64,000 nt of DNA from Hirudinaria manillensis. Taxonomy: Eukaryota; Annelida; Clitellata; Hirudinida; Hirudinidae. The stretch's first letter is position 1. Each line of letters opens with the position of its first letter. Location of the stretch: NCBI GenBank assembly GCA_034509925.1, contig CM067527.1, positions 6,487,501 through 6,551,500 of the forward strand, read 5' to 3'. The notes under the pieces were generated by a model. The model was not told the origin of the DNA, made no database searches, and saw nothing but the letters and a program-made list of their open reading frames with translations. Below are positions 1 through 10,253 of this stretch, in pieces. The position numbers were made by a program, and so were the translations under genes.

Positions 1-1362
1 TTAGTAGCTTCAGGTTTTTCTGATTTAGAGGGCTCTCTCCAGTACTGCTGGTTTTTGGAGAAGGTCGTTCTACATTCTCGGGCTAAATGGCCAGGCTTGC
101 TACACCTGAAGCACCTTGGTCTTCTATCTATCACCTGGAATTTTAAGTTTCTTTGGGGCTTGCTGAGATCATTGACTTGTCGGACTATTTTTTTAATCAT
201 TTCTCTGTCTTTGTCATTCTGAGTTTCAACTTTCTTTACATTCAAGCTTTTTTGGATTGAGGCTCTTGCCGCTTCAATGGAGATTGCAAACGCCAATGCT
301 TCATGGCTGGTCTTTTTTCCATGAATTTTTAGTGCCATTTTGGTTTCCGCATCCCTTATCCCATCAACGAAGGCGTCAGTTACAATGTTTTCAATGAAAT
401 CTGTTGACTGTCCTGGGTGGGCTAAGTATGCGAGTCTTCTGACGTCAGCTTCTAATTCTTGGAGTGATTCGCCCTGTTTTTGCGTACGGTTTTTTAATTC
501 GTTTTTATGTACTTCCAGCATGTGACCATTCCCAAATCTTCTTTCCATTGCTTCTACTATTTCTGAATAGGCTTTACAGTGCAGCATTGTTTGCAAAAGC
601 TCGGCTGCCCTTCCTCGCAGTACCATTATCAGCTCTGTTGCTTTTTCCTCTTCGGTCCACTTGTTACGTTCAGCGGCAATTTCAAACTGATGTCTGAACA
701 CTGCCCATGGCCCTTGTCCATCGAACAGTGGTGGTTTTAACGTTTTCTCTCTTACGCACGTTCCTAATTTCGGTTCGTTGTACTTTTTAAATTTCTCTTT
801 CTTTTCTCTGTTCTTCTTTTAGTCCATCTATTTCTGCTCTGACCTGTTTTCTTAAGTCGGCCATCTCCTGTTCCGTGTGTGATATGAGGTTGGCTACGTC
901 AGTTTTTACCTCTTCCCGTAGGACATCCATGGCTACCTGGAAGTTGGCTATATCGGATTTCACATCTGACCGCAAAATATCATTGTTGGATTGCATATCC
1001 GACCGCAGAGTATCAATGTCACATTTCATATCTGACCGCAAAGCATCAATGCTGCAAATCATATCTGACCGTAAAACATTATTGTCTGACCGCAAAGCAT
1101 CATTGTCGGATTTCATATCTGACCGCAAAGCATCATTGTCGGATTTCATATCTGACCGCAAAGCATCAATGCTGCAAATCATGGCTTCCCAATCTTTGTG
1201 AACCCCAAATTCATACTCCGACGGATCGTGATTATTTTCCAAAAGCCATTCCTCGAGCCGTCCTTGCAGTTCGGCTTTTAGGCCAGTTGCATCCAGGCCT
1301 CGATTCCTTAGTTCTCGTCTCAAATCGGGAACGCGCAAATCTTCCAGTATCTTAGGTCCCAT
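1..1362 (-). pseudogene. gag of Gypsy family A, frameshifted
   Basis: Structural Gag of an LTR retrotransposon. The ORF opens at 1362 with the family start MGPKILEDLRVPDLRREL, a SAP-like helix-extended-helix domain (residues about 6-45), then a long run of LRSDM-type coiled-coil repeats (six of 11 codons and one of 7, the largest number among copies here). Near 800 the frame is lost: compared with intact copies two bases are missing in the stretch coding the conserved EEQRREIEKF region, and a stop follows at 787. Beyond it capsid-like and zinc-knuckle sequence is still recognisable in another frame (the knuckle codons lie near 65-115). Non-functional as it stands. Confidence 0.8.
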
Positions 1363-1441
1363 TTCTGTCGTTAAACTCGCTGTCTTTACCTTTAGTGAAT
1401 CGATATCCCTTTACGACGTTAAATCCCACTCCTGACACCAA

Positions 1442-1663
1442 TGTTGTAACCCGGGGTCTGATGAATTAATTAACGTAAGGATATCTTTATTGGTTTTAAC
1501 TAATGGCAAATACGGCTGGACGATTTGGTCGATTGCTTGTCCTGATCGGAACTGCCTAATGACTCGAATCGCTAGATACGACTTCGAAATAAAAGATTCT
1601 GAATATTAACTAAACTTAATTAATTAATTATTTAATTAATTAATTAATGTCAGGGATCCAACA
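1442..1663 (-). repeat. Gypsy A 5' LTR
   Basis: Bounded by TGTTG and CAACA ends; it contains the TTAATTAA-rich stretch near its 5' end and the ACCCCGGGTTACAACA terminus seen in all family A LTRs. Complement of the tRNA-Leu-type primer site follows at 1424-1441. Confidence 0.9.
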
Positions 1664-1671
1664 ATAATGAT

Positions 1672-2045
1672 GACTTGATGAAAGGAACATCCTCATGTAT
1701 TTCTTAAAATTTCCTAGTTCTTATATAAGCATGCGCTTCCTCAAAGCAAACTATCTCATAAACCAAAAACTTTCTTTGCTTCAGTTGTCTTTGTGGCCAC
1801 CTGCGTTTGCTTGTTACTGATCAACTGAACCTACAAAATAAATGCAATTAACAAGGCGTTGTTTCCGCATCTCATCATCACCGCAACATTTGTTATCGTT
1901 TTCATGCGCGCTTTTTTGAATAGGGTCCATCAAACGGAAAATTCGTACTGCGTTCCTTAACCTAGGTTCATTTAAATCTTCTCACCTTAATTTTCGTTCT
2001 GGTGATCGAATAAGCAGTATTAGATTAAGATTAAACCAGATTAAG
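1672..2045. repeat. Dispersed repeat R1, copy 1
   Basis: A stretch of about 370 bases that recurs in diverged form at 12463-12860. Shared landmarks are TAAGCATGCGCTTCCTCAAA, TCAGTTGTCT, a CGGAAAATTCGTACTGCGTT block and an AGATTAAGGTTCA end. No ORF, LTR ends or terminal inverted repeats were found, so its class is unknown. It lies upstream of array gene 1, and the other copy lies upstream of the A/B-exon gene. Confidence 0.6.
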
Positions 2046-2520
2046 GTTCAGCACCACCATTTGCAGACAAAGAAGTCACACCAGTGTCTGATAAATTCCT
2101 AAGATTCAAACTAGAGGAAGAAAAGAGAAATCCAAAAATTTTCGACCACTTGCTTATTACAGGAAATTTCTGAACAGTCTGACTAATTTATCATTATTAA
2201 ACCTGAAAATCAAGTTCTATCGGCTGTTTCTATAAATGTGATGCATCACTAAGGTATTAAAAATGTTTATTGAACAGATTCTTTAGCTTCACCATGTTTT
2301 GTTAAAAATAAAATTATCTTAGTCATAGAAAAACCTGGAATCAGCTTAAAAATTCACTATTAAATATGTTTATAAAATCCATTACTAATTTGTAGTATAA
2401 TAATATGGAATTACATAACAGATATGATATAACCTTTTATTACTTTATTTAGTAGTAGTAAGTCATTAAGCAAAATTGCTTTGTAATAGGTGAAACCAGC
2501 AATTCCGCATTTGCAATTTT
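2046..2520. other. Intergenic DNA duplicated elsewhere in the array
   Basis: No gene seen. Bases about 2055-2345 are homologous to 43865-44320, the spacer between genes 5 and 6 (shared TTGCAGACAAAGAAGTC, TGCTTATTACAGGAAATTTC and GATTCTTTAGCTTCACCATG). From about 2395 on, the sequence matches 24160 onward, upstream of gene 5. The spacer therefore belongs to the duplicated unit. Confidence 0.6.
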
Positions 2521-2540
2521 TGGGCCATCAGCCCCATTAG

Positions 2541-2549
2541 TATAAATAT
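2541..2549 (+). promoter_or_regulatory. TATA-type core promoter of array gene 1 (predicted)
   Basis: TATAAATAT lies 15 bases after a GGGCCATCAGC block. Both recur at the same spacing upstream of gene 5 (24275), in otherwise drifting intergenic sequence, and a conserved splice donor (CGTG then GTAATT at about 2643) follows about 100 bases downstream. I infer a TATA box feeding a short non-coding or nearly non-coding first exon. No transcript start was observed. Confidence 0.45.
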
Positions 2550-2842
2550 GTCCTAAGATACAACTTCGGTCGAAAAGGTTTACTTAATAATATTCCTTCT
2601 TAAAAAGGTAAATTTCTACATATGGGTTTCATTAAATTAATCGTGGTAATTATATTAATAATTTGTCATAAAACACTAATTTTGGTGTGAAACAATTTGA
2701 TGTAATTTATTTGCATGGTATTCATTAATGAGGCAACAGGGTATAAATTAAATTGTTAGATGATAATTGAAAGACACTTTTAATTAGTATATTAATTTTT
2801 AAGAATAAGAATAATTAATAAGAATACTATTACTAATTACAG

Positions 2843-4667
2843 TTGGAATGGATTTGAAAGACTTTTTGCATGGTATTTTTCCTTGCAAAGATGATGAGAA
2901 ATTCTCCAAAATGCTTGAAAATCTGAAGCGTTTGGGTTTTGATTCTGTTTCTGATTTAAAACAATTTGATGAAGAAGCAGCCAAAGAACTTGATGCTTTC
3001 AATCGCATTGAAATTAAATTGCTGACAAAACACTTGGCAAATTTTGGTTAGTCACAAGATTTAAATCTCACTCCTGACACCAATGTAACAATTAAGGGTC
3101 CTCAAACTAATTATGAGAGGTCAGGTTTATTGAAAGTATTCAGTTAACATAAGATTCGATTAACAGGATCTAAAGATGTCTTGGAAAATTTACAATATCT
3201 AATTCTCTAAGTCTTGAAGTCTGCTATCTCTCTCACTCTCTCTCTTTTTCTATATTATACTATTTGTCGAGGTTCATAACAAAGGACTCCGAATATTAAT
3301 AATTATTAAATAAATTAATTCCCAATATAATTTCAATTATTCATAAATTATCTGGATCCAGGGATTCAGCAATAGATATCATTTGTTATATTACTTGGAA
3401 AAATGTTTGTAGAATATGTTAAAAATTTTAATAGATTGCAAAGAGCAATTTGATAATAGAAAAGGAACCACGGAATTGGATGTATCCAGTTAGTAACCAA
3501 TAGGCGATTTTGAGGATTACTAAACCAACAGTCTTAATTTTTATTTACAGAAATCCTAGGAACCGTAACAAATATTTGGAAAGAAGTTTTGCGTGTCATA
3601 TCTGAGATCACATTGAAAGACAACGAAAATAAATCAAAAGAGGAGGAAATATATTCAAGAAAAGATGAAGTGATTATTAACATAAACACCTCGATTCTAA
3701 AGCATTTCTTAACAAATATGGTATCTTTTAAAGTTGAGGATTTCTTTACAAAAGGTAACTTTCGCTTGACAGTTGAGCCAAAATTTTTTAAAACTACTTG
3801 AAATGTATTCATTAAATGTATTTTCATGTAATCTTAATTACCTTAACTATGCTTTGATGAAATAATTAGCTATTAAATTTATTAATTTTAAAGTTGAGGA
3901 TTTCTTTCCAAAAGGTAACTTTCGCTTGACAGTTGAGCCAAAATTTTTTAAAAATACTTGAAATGTATTCATTAAATGTATTTTCATGTAATCTTAATTA
4001 CCTTAACTATGCTTTGATGAAATAATTAGCTATTAAATTTAATTTCTTTAACATTACTAATATGCTAATCCCAGTTAAAAGGGTGAGTAAAGTTCATTGT
4101 TTAAATGATTGAATATGAAGTTCAGGGGGAATTTGAGAAAATGCAAAATGATCCCGAATTAGCGAAGGCACAGGAAAAAGATGATACGGAAAGGAAGATT
4201 ATTGAATTACAGAAAGAAATGGAAGTATTGGAAGCAAATATCAGGGAAGAGGCAGAAAGACAGGAAATTAAGATGCAGCAAGAAAAAGAATCCAATGAAG
4301 AAGAGCCACGATTGCAGAATAATATGAAGCAAAGCCAAATGAAAGGACGTTTCGAATCTTTGTTAGAGATGAAGATATTTTTGATGGATACAGCAACAAA
4401 CTTGGAAAGGGAATGCCTTCAATTGAAACCAGAGGTTGAACAAGGGGGCAGAAGAGAATTTTGTGAGAATTTTGATATTCAATTATTCTAAAACTCCATT
4501 TAATATAACTAGTATTTAACAAATTAACAGATAGAATGTGGCACATAAAGGTAATTAATTTACATCAACGATTGGAGAAACTCTTGGAACTTCAACATGA
4601 CAAAATATCTGAAATAAATAAGGAATTGAAAGTTAAGTCTGAATTCAAATGTTGTTTGTACATATAA
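2843..4667 (+). CDS. Array gene 1: modular X-Z-Y-CC-T protein
   Basis: Unrecognised family. Exons inferred from AG/GT sites and paralogue alignment: X 2843-3046, Z 3435-3488, Y 3551-3754, CC about 4118-4462, T 4531-4667 ending in TAA. Each internal exon is phase 1 on both sides. X carries the first methionine (2848) and a compact helical module; Z is the 18-codon linker starting DCKEQ; Y is a diverged copy of the repeated helical domain; CC is Glu/Lys-rich with a SLLEMKIFLMDTATNLEREC core matching the other genes; T is a short coiled-coil tail. Compared with gene 5 it lacks the Y', Y'' and several Y/Z cassettes. A Gypsy B LTR sits in the X-Z intron and a 160-bp duplication in the Y-CC intron. 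The true 5' exon is uncertain; expression is unknown. Confidence 0.5.
3061..3371 (-). mobile_element. Gypsy B LTR with primer site, truncated insertion
   Basis: On the minus strand an LTR (3371-3084) ends in TTACA and is followed by the tRNA-Leu-type primer binding site and a few internal bases (3083-3061). It is therefore a 5' LTR whose internal region was lost. It lies in the first intron of array gene 1, directly after the splice donor region of the X exon, where gene 5 instead carries the Y' exon; the loss of Y' may be linked to this insertion. Confidence 0.75.
3726..4045 (+). repeat. 160-bp tandem duplication including the end of the Y exon
   Basis: Bases 3726-3885 are repeated almost exactly at 3886-4045. 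The unit starts in the last 29 bases of the Y exon, keeps its splice donor, and runs into the intron, so the second copy is a donor-bearing exon tail with no acceptor. Only a few substitutions separate the copies, so the event is recent. Confidence 0.9.
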
Positions 4668-5269
4668 ATATAAAAATATCATGTAAAATTAGCTTTATTT
4701 ACATTTATAGTTTCAATCATAACATCAATTGCTTTACGAATTAATTTACTTGTCTTTGGCCGAATTTCAAAATGGTGAAAGCCGAACTGCTTAGCTGGAA
4801 AAAGATTTTATTTGTAATATGGGTAAATACTGGTGTAATGGCTTTGGAAATCTCCTTAAAGAACTTTAAAGTAATTGTATGAAAAAATTAAGCTGCGCAA
4901 TGGTGTTAGAGAATTATGTAGATTTAAATTGATTTTAAAATTATTTATCTAGTAGAAGGCAAAAAGTAGTATATAATAATACTCGTTCAATTGATATTAG
5001 TATAGATTAAGGTCTTCAAAGCTCTATTTTAGGTCTGTTTTTATTTCGTATTTATATGAAAGATTTTCAGTCTTCCTGAAGACCACTTAAAGTGTCATTG
5101 CAATTAGGCATTGGATTTGATATCATCGAATCATATTATATGCTTTGTTCAGCTTTTGTTTGAATGGTATGTTCTGAAATTAGTTAAATACCGCAAACTG
5201 ATTATATTTTATAATTATTTTATAATAATTATGAAATATGTTGTTGACATAGTTGTACATTGATCTGTG
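4668..5269. other. 3' flank of array gene 1; no gene seen
   Basis: The first part resembles the 3' flanks of the 8832 and 43269 gene ends (a TTTATAGTTTCAAT-like stretch followed by diverged sequence with CTGCTT and GCTGAA). The rest is AT-rich with no coding signal I can support. Confidence 0.4.
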
Positions 5270-5663
5270 ATCCCCAAACGTCAGATCGTCAAGAAACAAT
5301 TTCAGGATCGTATTCCTAGAGTGAAAATGAAAAGGAGAACGGATGTCTGTTCGTCCCGAACAGATTTAGGGAGGGCAGTGTTGTAACTCTGGATCCAGAT
5401 AATTAATGAATAATTAAAATTATATTATAAATTAATTAATTTAATAATTAATTAATATTCGGAGTACTATTCAGAGTCTCTGATTATGAACCTCAACAAT
5501 AGTGTAATGTAGTAAGTGCAAGCGAGAGTAAGAGAGATAGCAGACTTCAAGACTTAGAGAATTAGGTATTGTAAATCTTCCAAGACATCTTTAGATCAGT
5601 CACGTTAACTGAACACTTTCAATAAACCTGACCTCCCAGTATGTGGACATCCGGGTTATAACA
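5270..5663 (+). mobile_element. Gypsy B 3' end with LTR
   Basis: About 110 bases of internal sequence (5270-5378), homologous to the 3' end of the family B internal region at 7430-7534 and carrying the polypurine tract, are followed by an LTR at 5379-5663. The LTR ends CCGGGTTATAACA. Everything upstream of the tail has been deleted. It is more diverged than the 5988 copy, so it is an older insertion. Confidence 0.75.
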
Positions 5664-5987
5664 ATATATACCTGGGAAAAATAACCTCATGTGGACCTCC
5701 ACTCAATTCATATTTAAATTCAATTGACTTCATTACAACGGGTTGTTCGAATTACCTTCTTGTTACCAACTTTATCAACACCTGCCTCTACTTTTGCCAA
5801 TAATAGTCTTTTAAAAATACCTCAAAATCATACCTTGCTACACAACAACATAACAAACAGCACTTTTCATATTCAATTCCGCAAATATTTTAAGTGCCTT
5901 TTTTTATCCAAGTCCTAGGATGTCCAATGATTTCGATTTCCTTACTAAATTAAGTGCTGGCTTCTTGACATCAAGTAATAATCATAA

Positions 5988-6253
5988 TGTTGGATCCCTG
6001 GATCCAGATAATTAAAGAATATTTAAAATTATATTTCTAATTAATTAATTTAATTATTAATTAATGTTCAGGGCACTATTCAGAGTCTTTGGTTATGAAC
6101 CTCGACAAATGGAGTTATCTCGAAAAGCAGAGCGAGAGAAGAGATACAGCAGATCCCAAGACTTAGACAATTGAGCATTGTACATCTTCCAAGCCATCTG
6201 AACACCTTCAACCTGACCTTCTATAATTAGTTTGAGGAACCCGGGTTATTACA
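5988..6253 (+). repeat. Gypsy B 5' LTR
   Basis: Starts TGTTGGATCCCTGGATCC and ends GGGTTATTACA, followed immediately by the primer binding site. Similar LTRs lie at 3084, 5379, 7535, 10254 and 22602. Confidence 0.8.
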
Positions 6254-6346
6254 TTGGTGTCAGGAGTGGGATTTAGAGTTAAAGGGTATCCAAGAGTAAC
6301 TAAGGTAGAGGCTTGATTAGTTGAAAAGTGGAGGATGACGAAGTAA

Positions 6347-7562
6347 TTGGATGAATTGTACGTGCCTCGATTGAGACACGAATTGAGAGATCGTGGCCTG
6401 GATTGGAAATGCACGAAAGCTGAGATACGGGAGCGACTTGGGGCATGGCTGACAGACAATGCCCATGACCAGGAGGAATACGAATTCGAGGATCCATTCG
6501 ATAAAATAATGAATGAATTTCGTGATCTTATCAAAAATGCCGTAGATGAGTTGAGGAAGATTATTAGGGGCGATTTGAAAGGCACAGCGGTTCCATGTCA
6601 GAATGCCTCGTTGGTTTCGGGTGAAAACTCTACCGAGAAGAGTCCTGATGGTTCTTTTGAGGAGAGCAAAGTGGTGCCTCCATGTTGCGAGGAACAAGGC
6701 GAGGAACTCTGCAAAAAGGGTCCCAATAATGAACAAATCATATCCGTTGTTCCAGATACAGTTTCTGGCAGATACAGTTTCTGGCTAAGATGGAGTCATT
6801 AGAAGACACATCCGACCATGGTGCGTGCGCGTCTCCAGAAACTCTGTTCGTGATGGCGGACTTAGAGGACTCGACGTTGGAGCCCATAGAGTCACCAGAT
6901 CAGGTAGAGTCGTCAGCAGGGCCCAGAGAGCTCACGGAAGTATTAGTGGAGCCTTCGGAAGAGCCCATGGATTTACCGGCAGAGTCTGTGAAGTTATTAG
7001 TACCGCCCGAGGAGTTACTGATGAAGCACATAGAATTACTGGTGGAACACACGGAGTTATTACTGGAACAAATGAAGTCTTCGGGGAGCCCATGGATTTA
7101 CCAGCGGAACCCTTGAAATCAATTAGACCTGTGGAGTCTTCGGAGGAGTCCGCGGATTTACCAGCGGAGCCCATGGAATCAGTTAAGTCAGTGGAGCCTG
7201 AGGATGTTTCGGCTTCATTGGAGATAACAGAAGGGAGTGCTCGGGATTTCGGGAGTGATGGGAGACTGCCTAGCATGGAAAGTGGAGTTGGCGATCCTGT
7301 AGAGAGTTTGAGATCTGGCGACATGGTGGAGCAGGAGGGTGAACATGGAAGTGGCGACGTTTCGCGACTGAAAGTTGCGGAACACAGGAGCCAGATTGAG
7401 GAAACAGAAATCCCAGAAGGATCTGGGATTCACAGCCATGAGATTGTCGGAAGACAATCGAATCCAGTTCCTAGAGTAAAAATGAAAATGGGAATAGATT
7501 TCTGTTCGGGACGAACAGATTTAAGGAGGGGCAGTGTTGGATCCCTGGATCCAGGTAATTAA
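6347..7562 (+). pseudogene. Gag-like ORF remnants of Gypsy B
   Basis: An initial ATG (about 6334) is followed after three codons by TAA. Reading on from 6347 the frame encodes a SAP-like domain (LYVPRLRHELRDRGLD) and an EDPFDKIMNEF coiled-coil stretch. A perfect 16-bp tandem duplication (6754-6785, unit AGATACAGTTTCTGGC) shifts the frame, and an acidic, proline-rich low-complexity region with PMDLPAE repeats continues from 6790 in one frame and from about 7075 in another. The C-terminal frame runs through the polypurine tract. No catalytic domain is present. Likely a dead structural ORF. Confidence 0.7.
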
Positions 7563-7772
7563 AGAATATATAAAATTATATTGCTAATTAATTAATGTTC
7601 AGGGCACTATTCAGAGTCTTTGGTTATGAACCTCGACAAATAGAGTTATCTCGAAAAGCAGAGCGAGAGAAGAGATACAGCAGATTTCAAGACTTAGACA
7701 ATTGAGCATTGTACATCTTCCAAGCCATCTGAACACTTTCAATAAACCTGATCTTCTGTAATTAGTATTAAT
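7535..7772 (+). repeat. Gypsy B 3' LTR, truncated
   Basis: Begins TGTTGGATCCCTGGATCC after the polypurine tract and aligns with the 5' LTR up to CTGTAATTAGT; the expected terminal GGGTTATTACA is absent, so no target duplicate can be assigned. Confidence 0.7.
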
Positions 7773-7902
7773 AATAGACCTAGTGCTCACTTGCGAAATA
7801 CCTATGAGTACCTATTTATTATCTGTCTACTTTTTCATTTGTCTCAATTCAAAGATGTTTCGTTTTTCCTCAATATCTTTATAAATTCTGATAAAATTTT
7901 AG

Positions 7903-8832
7903 AAATCAGAAATATGGAAGATGAAAAGAAATTTATGGACTCCAAATTATATTTTAAATTAAAAGAACAGCAATTTCAATCCTTAATAGAAGAAAAGAGG
8001 ATGATGTTGAATGAAATTTCTGATTTGACGAAAAGGAGTTTGGAAATAAGAGAATGTGCAAAGGAACTTTTAGTCAAACTCAACGTTACCGGATTGGGTC
8101 TTGATTTGTCTTATAAAACTGGTTGGTGGCCATTTCTAATTTTATTTCTAATAGTTTTCTATTTTAAATAGTTACTTTTATTTTTAATGTAATTATAAAT
8201 GCACAAATTATCAAGCATTATTTGTAATAAAAATATGAAATACATTATTCCCATAATGTATGACCAAATATTAATGCAGGTAGTACACGCCATAAATTAG
8301 AGTACGAAGGAAAGAAAAGGGAAATTTTGGTGTCCCACCTGCAGGAAAAAAGGAAAAATTTGAAAATAATTGATCAAAAACTAGATCACTTGGCAGCTAC
8401 AAATTTTGCTGGGCCTTCAAGTGAAACAATTTAGTGATTGCATCAAATTATCATATCATTTTATTTAAAATATACCAATGACACAGATGTTAAGCAATTG
8501 CATCATCGCCAATCTTTGTTAAACGAGAAAGAATGCTTGATGGATGAAATAAAATACTTACAAAATGAATGCGATCGATTGATAAAACTAATTAATGAAA
8601 AGGAAAGCCAAACAGGAATTTTTGGATTTTTATCAAGCTGTGAGATTTTGTTTATCTGTTTATTCTATTATTTCATATAATGTAAGTATTATTTAATAAA
8701 TTAACAGCTGAAGTGAACAGCAGTAAAGAACGCAATGAACTTAATGAAAAAAAGAAACTCTTGGAGCTTAGACAAAAAAGATTAAAAGAAGTTGATGAGG
8801 AACTGAAAGATAAATTTGCCAATGCCAACTAG
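7903..8832 (+). CDS. Two consecutive CC-T 3' cassettes of the array family
   Basis: Four pieces match the C-terminal part of array genes. CC-a opens after an AG at 7903 and encodes a coiled coil with an FQSLIEEKRMMLNEISDL core; it stays open to a stop at 8171 and no convincing phase-1 donor is visible. T-a (8280-8434) follows a CAG and ends in TAG. Only 52 bases later CC-b (8487-8639; QSLLNEKECLMDEIKYLQNE) ends at a GTGAGA donor, and T-b (8708-8832) ends in TAG. Upstream X/Y/Z exons are missing, replaced by family B. Either a truncated gene with duplicated 3' ends, or an alternative C-terminus pair for gene 1. Function unknown. Confidence 0.45.
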
Positions 8833-9544
8833 TAGTGATAGATATAGATATATAGAAAACTTATAAAAAAAACATTTGACAATATATGGTAATGAACTTA
8901 TATTTATAGTTCCATTAATCAATTCATGAATTAGCTTAGCTGCTTCTATTGAAAGGCTGAACTCTTACGTAGCATTTGCCAAAAATGTCATATTTAGATA
9001 AATCCACCCTAATGATATTTGCGAGTTTTGTTTTACAATGTCGCAATCAAATTGTCCTTCTCACTTGTTGCATTATCTTTGTGAGCATATAATTTCTAAA
9101 ATATTCATATTAAATAGGTGCAACATTCTGTGTGATTCATTTTTTTTCTCCATATTTCTGCTGCTATAAAAATTTCAAATTTTATTTGCAAAGTGTTACA
9201 TAATTAGTGTTTGATATATTTTGTTGCGTTTCAATTATAGTTAGTTAAATTTGGTAGAAAACCAGTCCGAGAGCAAAAGAAAACTTGAGGTCGCCCCTTA
9301 AGTTATAATGTCCATCATTCTTTATAATTAAAAGAAATGGCAATAAAATTCATTTGAGACGATAACATTCCTCAAGAAAAGAATATCTTAAATATATATT
9401 AATTAAAATCATTGACGAATATTCACTTCACAATTTGTGAATTAATTAATCAATTAATCGTGCCATTAAAAATGTAACTCAACATTTCATTTACTTGGCT
9501 TGAACGTGTAGTGTACACGGTCGAATAGTTACACAATTATTTTG
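8833..9544. other. 3' flank of the cassette pair, homologous to other array 3' flanks
   Basis: Bases about 9230-9370 align with 11510-11650 and 43690-43820 (landmarks GGTAGAAAACCA, GAGAGCAAA and a CAATAAAATTCATTTGAG block). Each lies 400-500 bases after a T exon stop, so this is probably 3' UTR or its flank duplicated with the genes. No gene seen. Confidence 0.55.
9342..9347 (+). terminator. Candidate polyadenylation signal
   Basis: AATAAA inside the conserved 3' flank, about 510 bases after the T-b stop. The equivalent position after gene 5 also has AATAAA (43787). Positional conservation is the only support. Confidence 0.35.
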
Positions 9545-9868
9545 GTGGAGTTGACGGTCCCATGGGGGGACAGAATAGAATACAGTAATACGCTGAAAGC
9601 GGAAAAGTATGCAGATCTGGCGGTAGACTTGGAAGTGAAAGGGTTCAGAACTGACCTCTTCCCAATAGAAGTTGGCGCAAGGGCCATATTCGGCAAGTCG
9701 ACGTAAGCATACCTTACAACAATAGGCTTATCTGGCCTAGAAAGAACGAAGGCGATAACAAGGATGTCAGAAACGGCGGAGGCAGCATCGTTCTGGATCT
9801 GGCAAATGAAAGGCAAGGAAACGTCTTTGGAAACCGCAGCGAACGAACTCGAGAAAGCCTCCGATCTC
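9545..9868 (+). pseudogene. Non-LTR retrotransposon fragment (C-terminal of RT ORF)
   Basis: The frame reads VELTVPWGDRIEYSNTLK, then KYADL, then IEVGARAIFGKS, a TAA stop, and further on ETAEAASFWIW. This order (ELTVPWE, KY.L, EVG.RG, AEKAS.WLW) is the region behind the reverse transcriptase in many animal LINE-like elements. At least one stop interrupts it and no RT core is left. It has a higher GC content than its surroundings. Long open frames on the opposite strand here are antisense shadows. Confidence 0.6.
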
Positions 9869-10253
9869 CGGTCAGAATAGAACCACCGAGGCAATTCATC
9901 GTTCGAGAGGCGCGGAGATTTTTATTACCTTGCATCTCAAATAGACAATTTAGCGCCCAAGATGATACTATTGGGCGGCAGGGATGACGGTAAGAAGGCC
10001 ACCGAGAGCCATAAGGTCAAGGTGGCTTCGCTTCAGTAAGGGAGTGAAGTGACGAAAGAAGCCAATGAGAGCTTATAGCAGTCGCTCCAGTCTGGCAAGT
10101 GACGGCATAAAGAGACCAAAGAGAGCCCTCCATAGCCGAAAGTACGGGAGTCCACGCACGGATAAGTTCGAAGATGGGGGACCTCCTCTGAGGATCCCTG
10201 TCGGAGAGCTCTGAGGAGAAGTTTCTAACATCAATTATATTACATAAAAATAA
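9869..10253. other. GC-richer continuation of the LINE fragment; nothing else identified
   Basis: Sequence composition stays like the LINE fragment to about 10220, with degenerate repeats such as AAGGCCACCGAGAGCC and GAAGCCAATGAGAGC. No intact frame. Confidence 0.3.

Larger units (their letters stand above)
1..1663 (-). mobile_element. Gypsy family A element, 5' portion, cut by window edge
   Basis: Reading the minus strand from 1663 there is a 5' LTR (1663-1442), a primer binding site just inside it (1441-1424), a short leader and the start of gag at 1362. The LTR ends, the primer site and the SAP-domain Gag match the complete copies at 31-42 kb, so the family assignment is firm. The rest of gag continues to the left edge; pol must lie outside. 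The LTR resembles but is not identical to the young copies, so this is an older or divergent insertion. The base pairs after the LTR (1664-1667, ATAA) would be one target-site duplicate; its partner is outside the window. Confidence 0.9.
5988..7772 (+). mobile_element. Gypsy B: non-autonomous SAP-Gag element
   Basis: 5' LTR 5988-6253, primer site from 6254 matching tRNA-Leu, internal region, polypurine tract at about 7520-7534, and 3' LTR from 7535 whose last 25 or so bases are missing or rearranged. There is no protease, reverse transcriptase or integrase coding at all. The primer site, polypurine context (GAACAGATTTAAGGAGGGG), LTR starts and LTR ends are shared with family A, so it was probably mobilised in trans by family A proteins. 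The Gag N-terminus is also a diverged family A SAP domain. Confidence 0.8.

Noticed and set aside
2622..2690. Short hydrophobic reading frame as a signal-peptide exon of gene 1
   Set aside because: No phase-1 donor fits the X exon, and the homologous frame upstream of gene 5 has an early TAA; a non-coding first exon ending at the CGTG/GTAATT donor fits better.
9529..9935. Minus-strand open frames over the LINE fragment
   Set aside because: The plus strand reads the conserved LINE-type motif series; the opposite frames are shadows of it.
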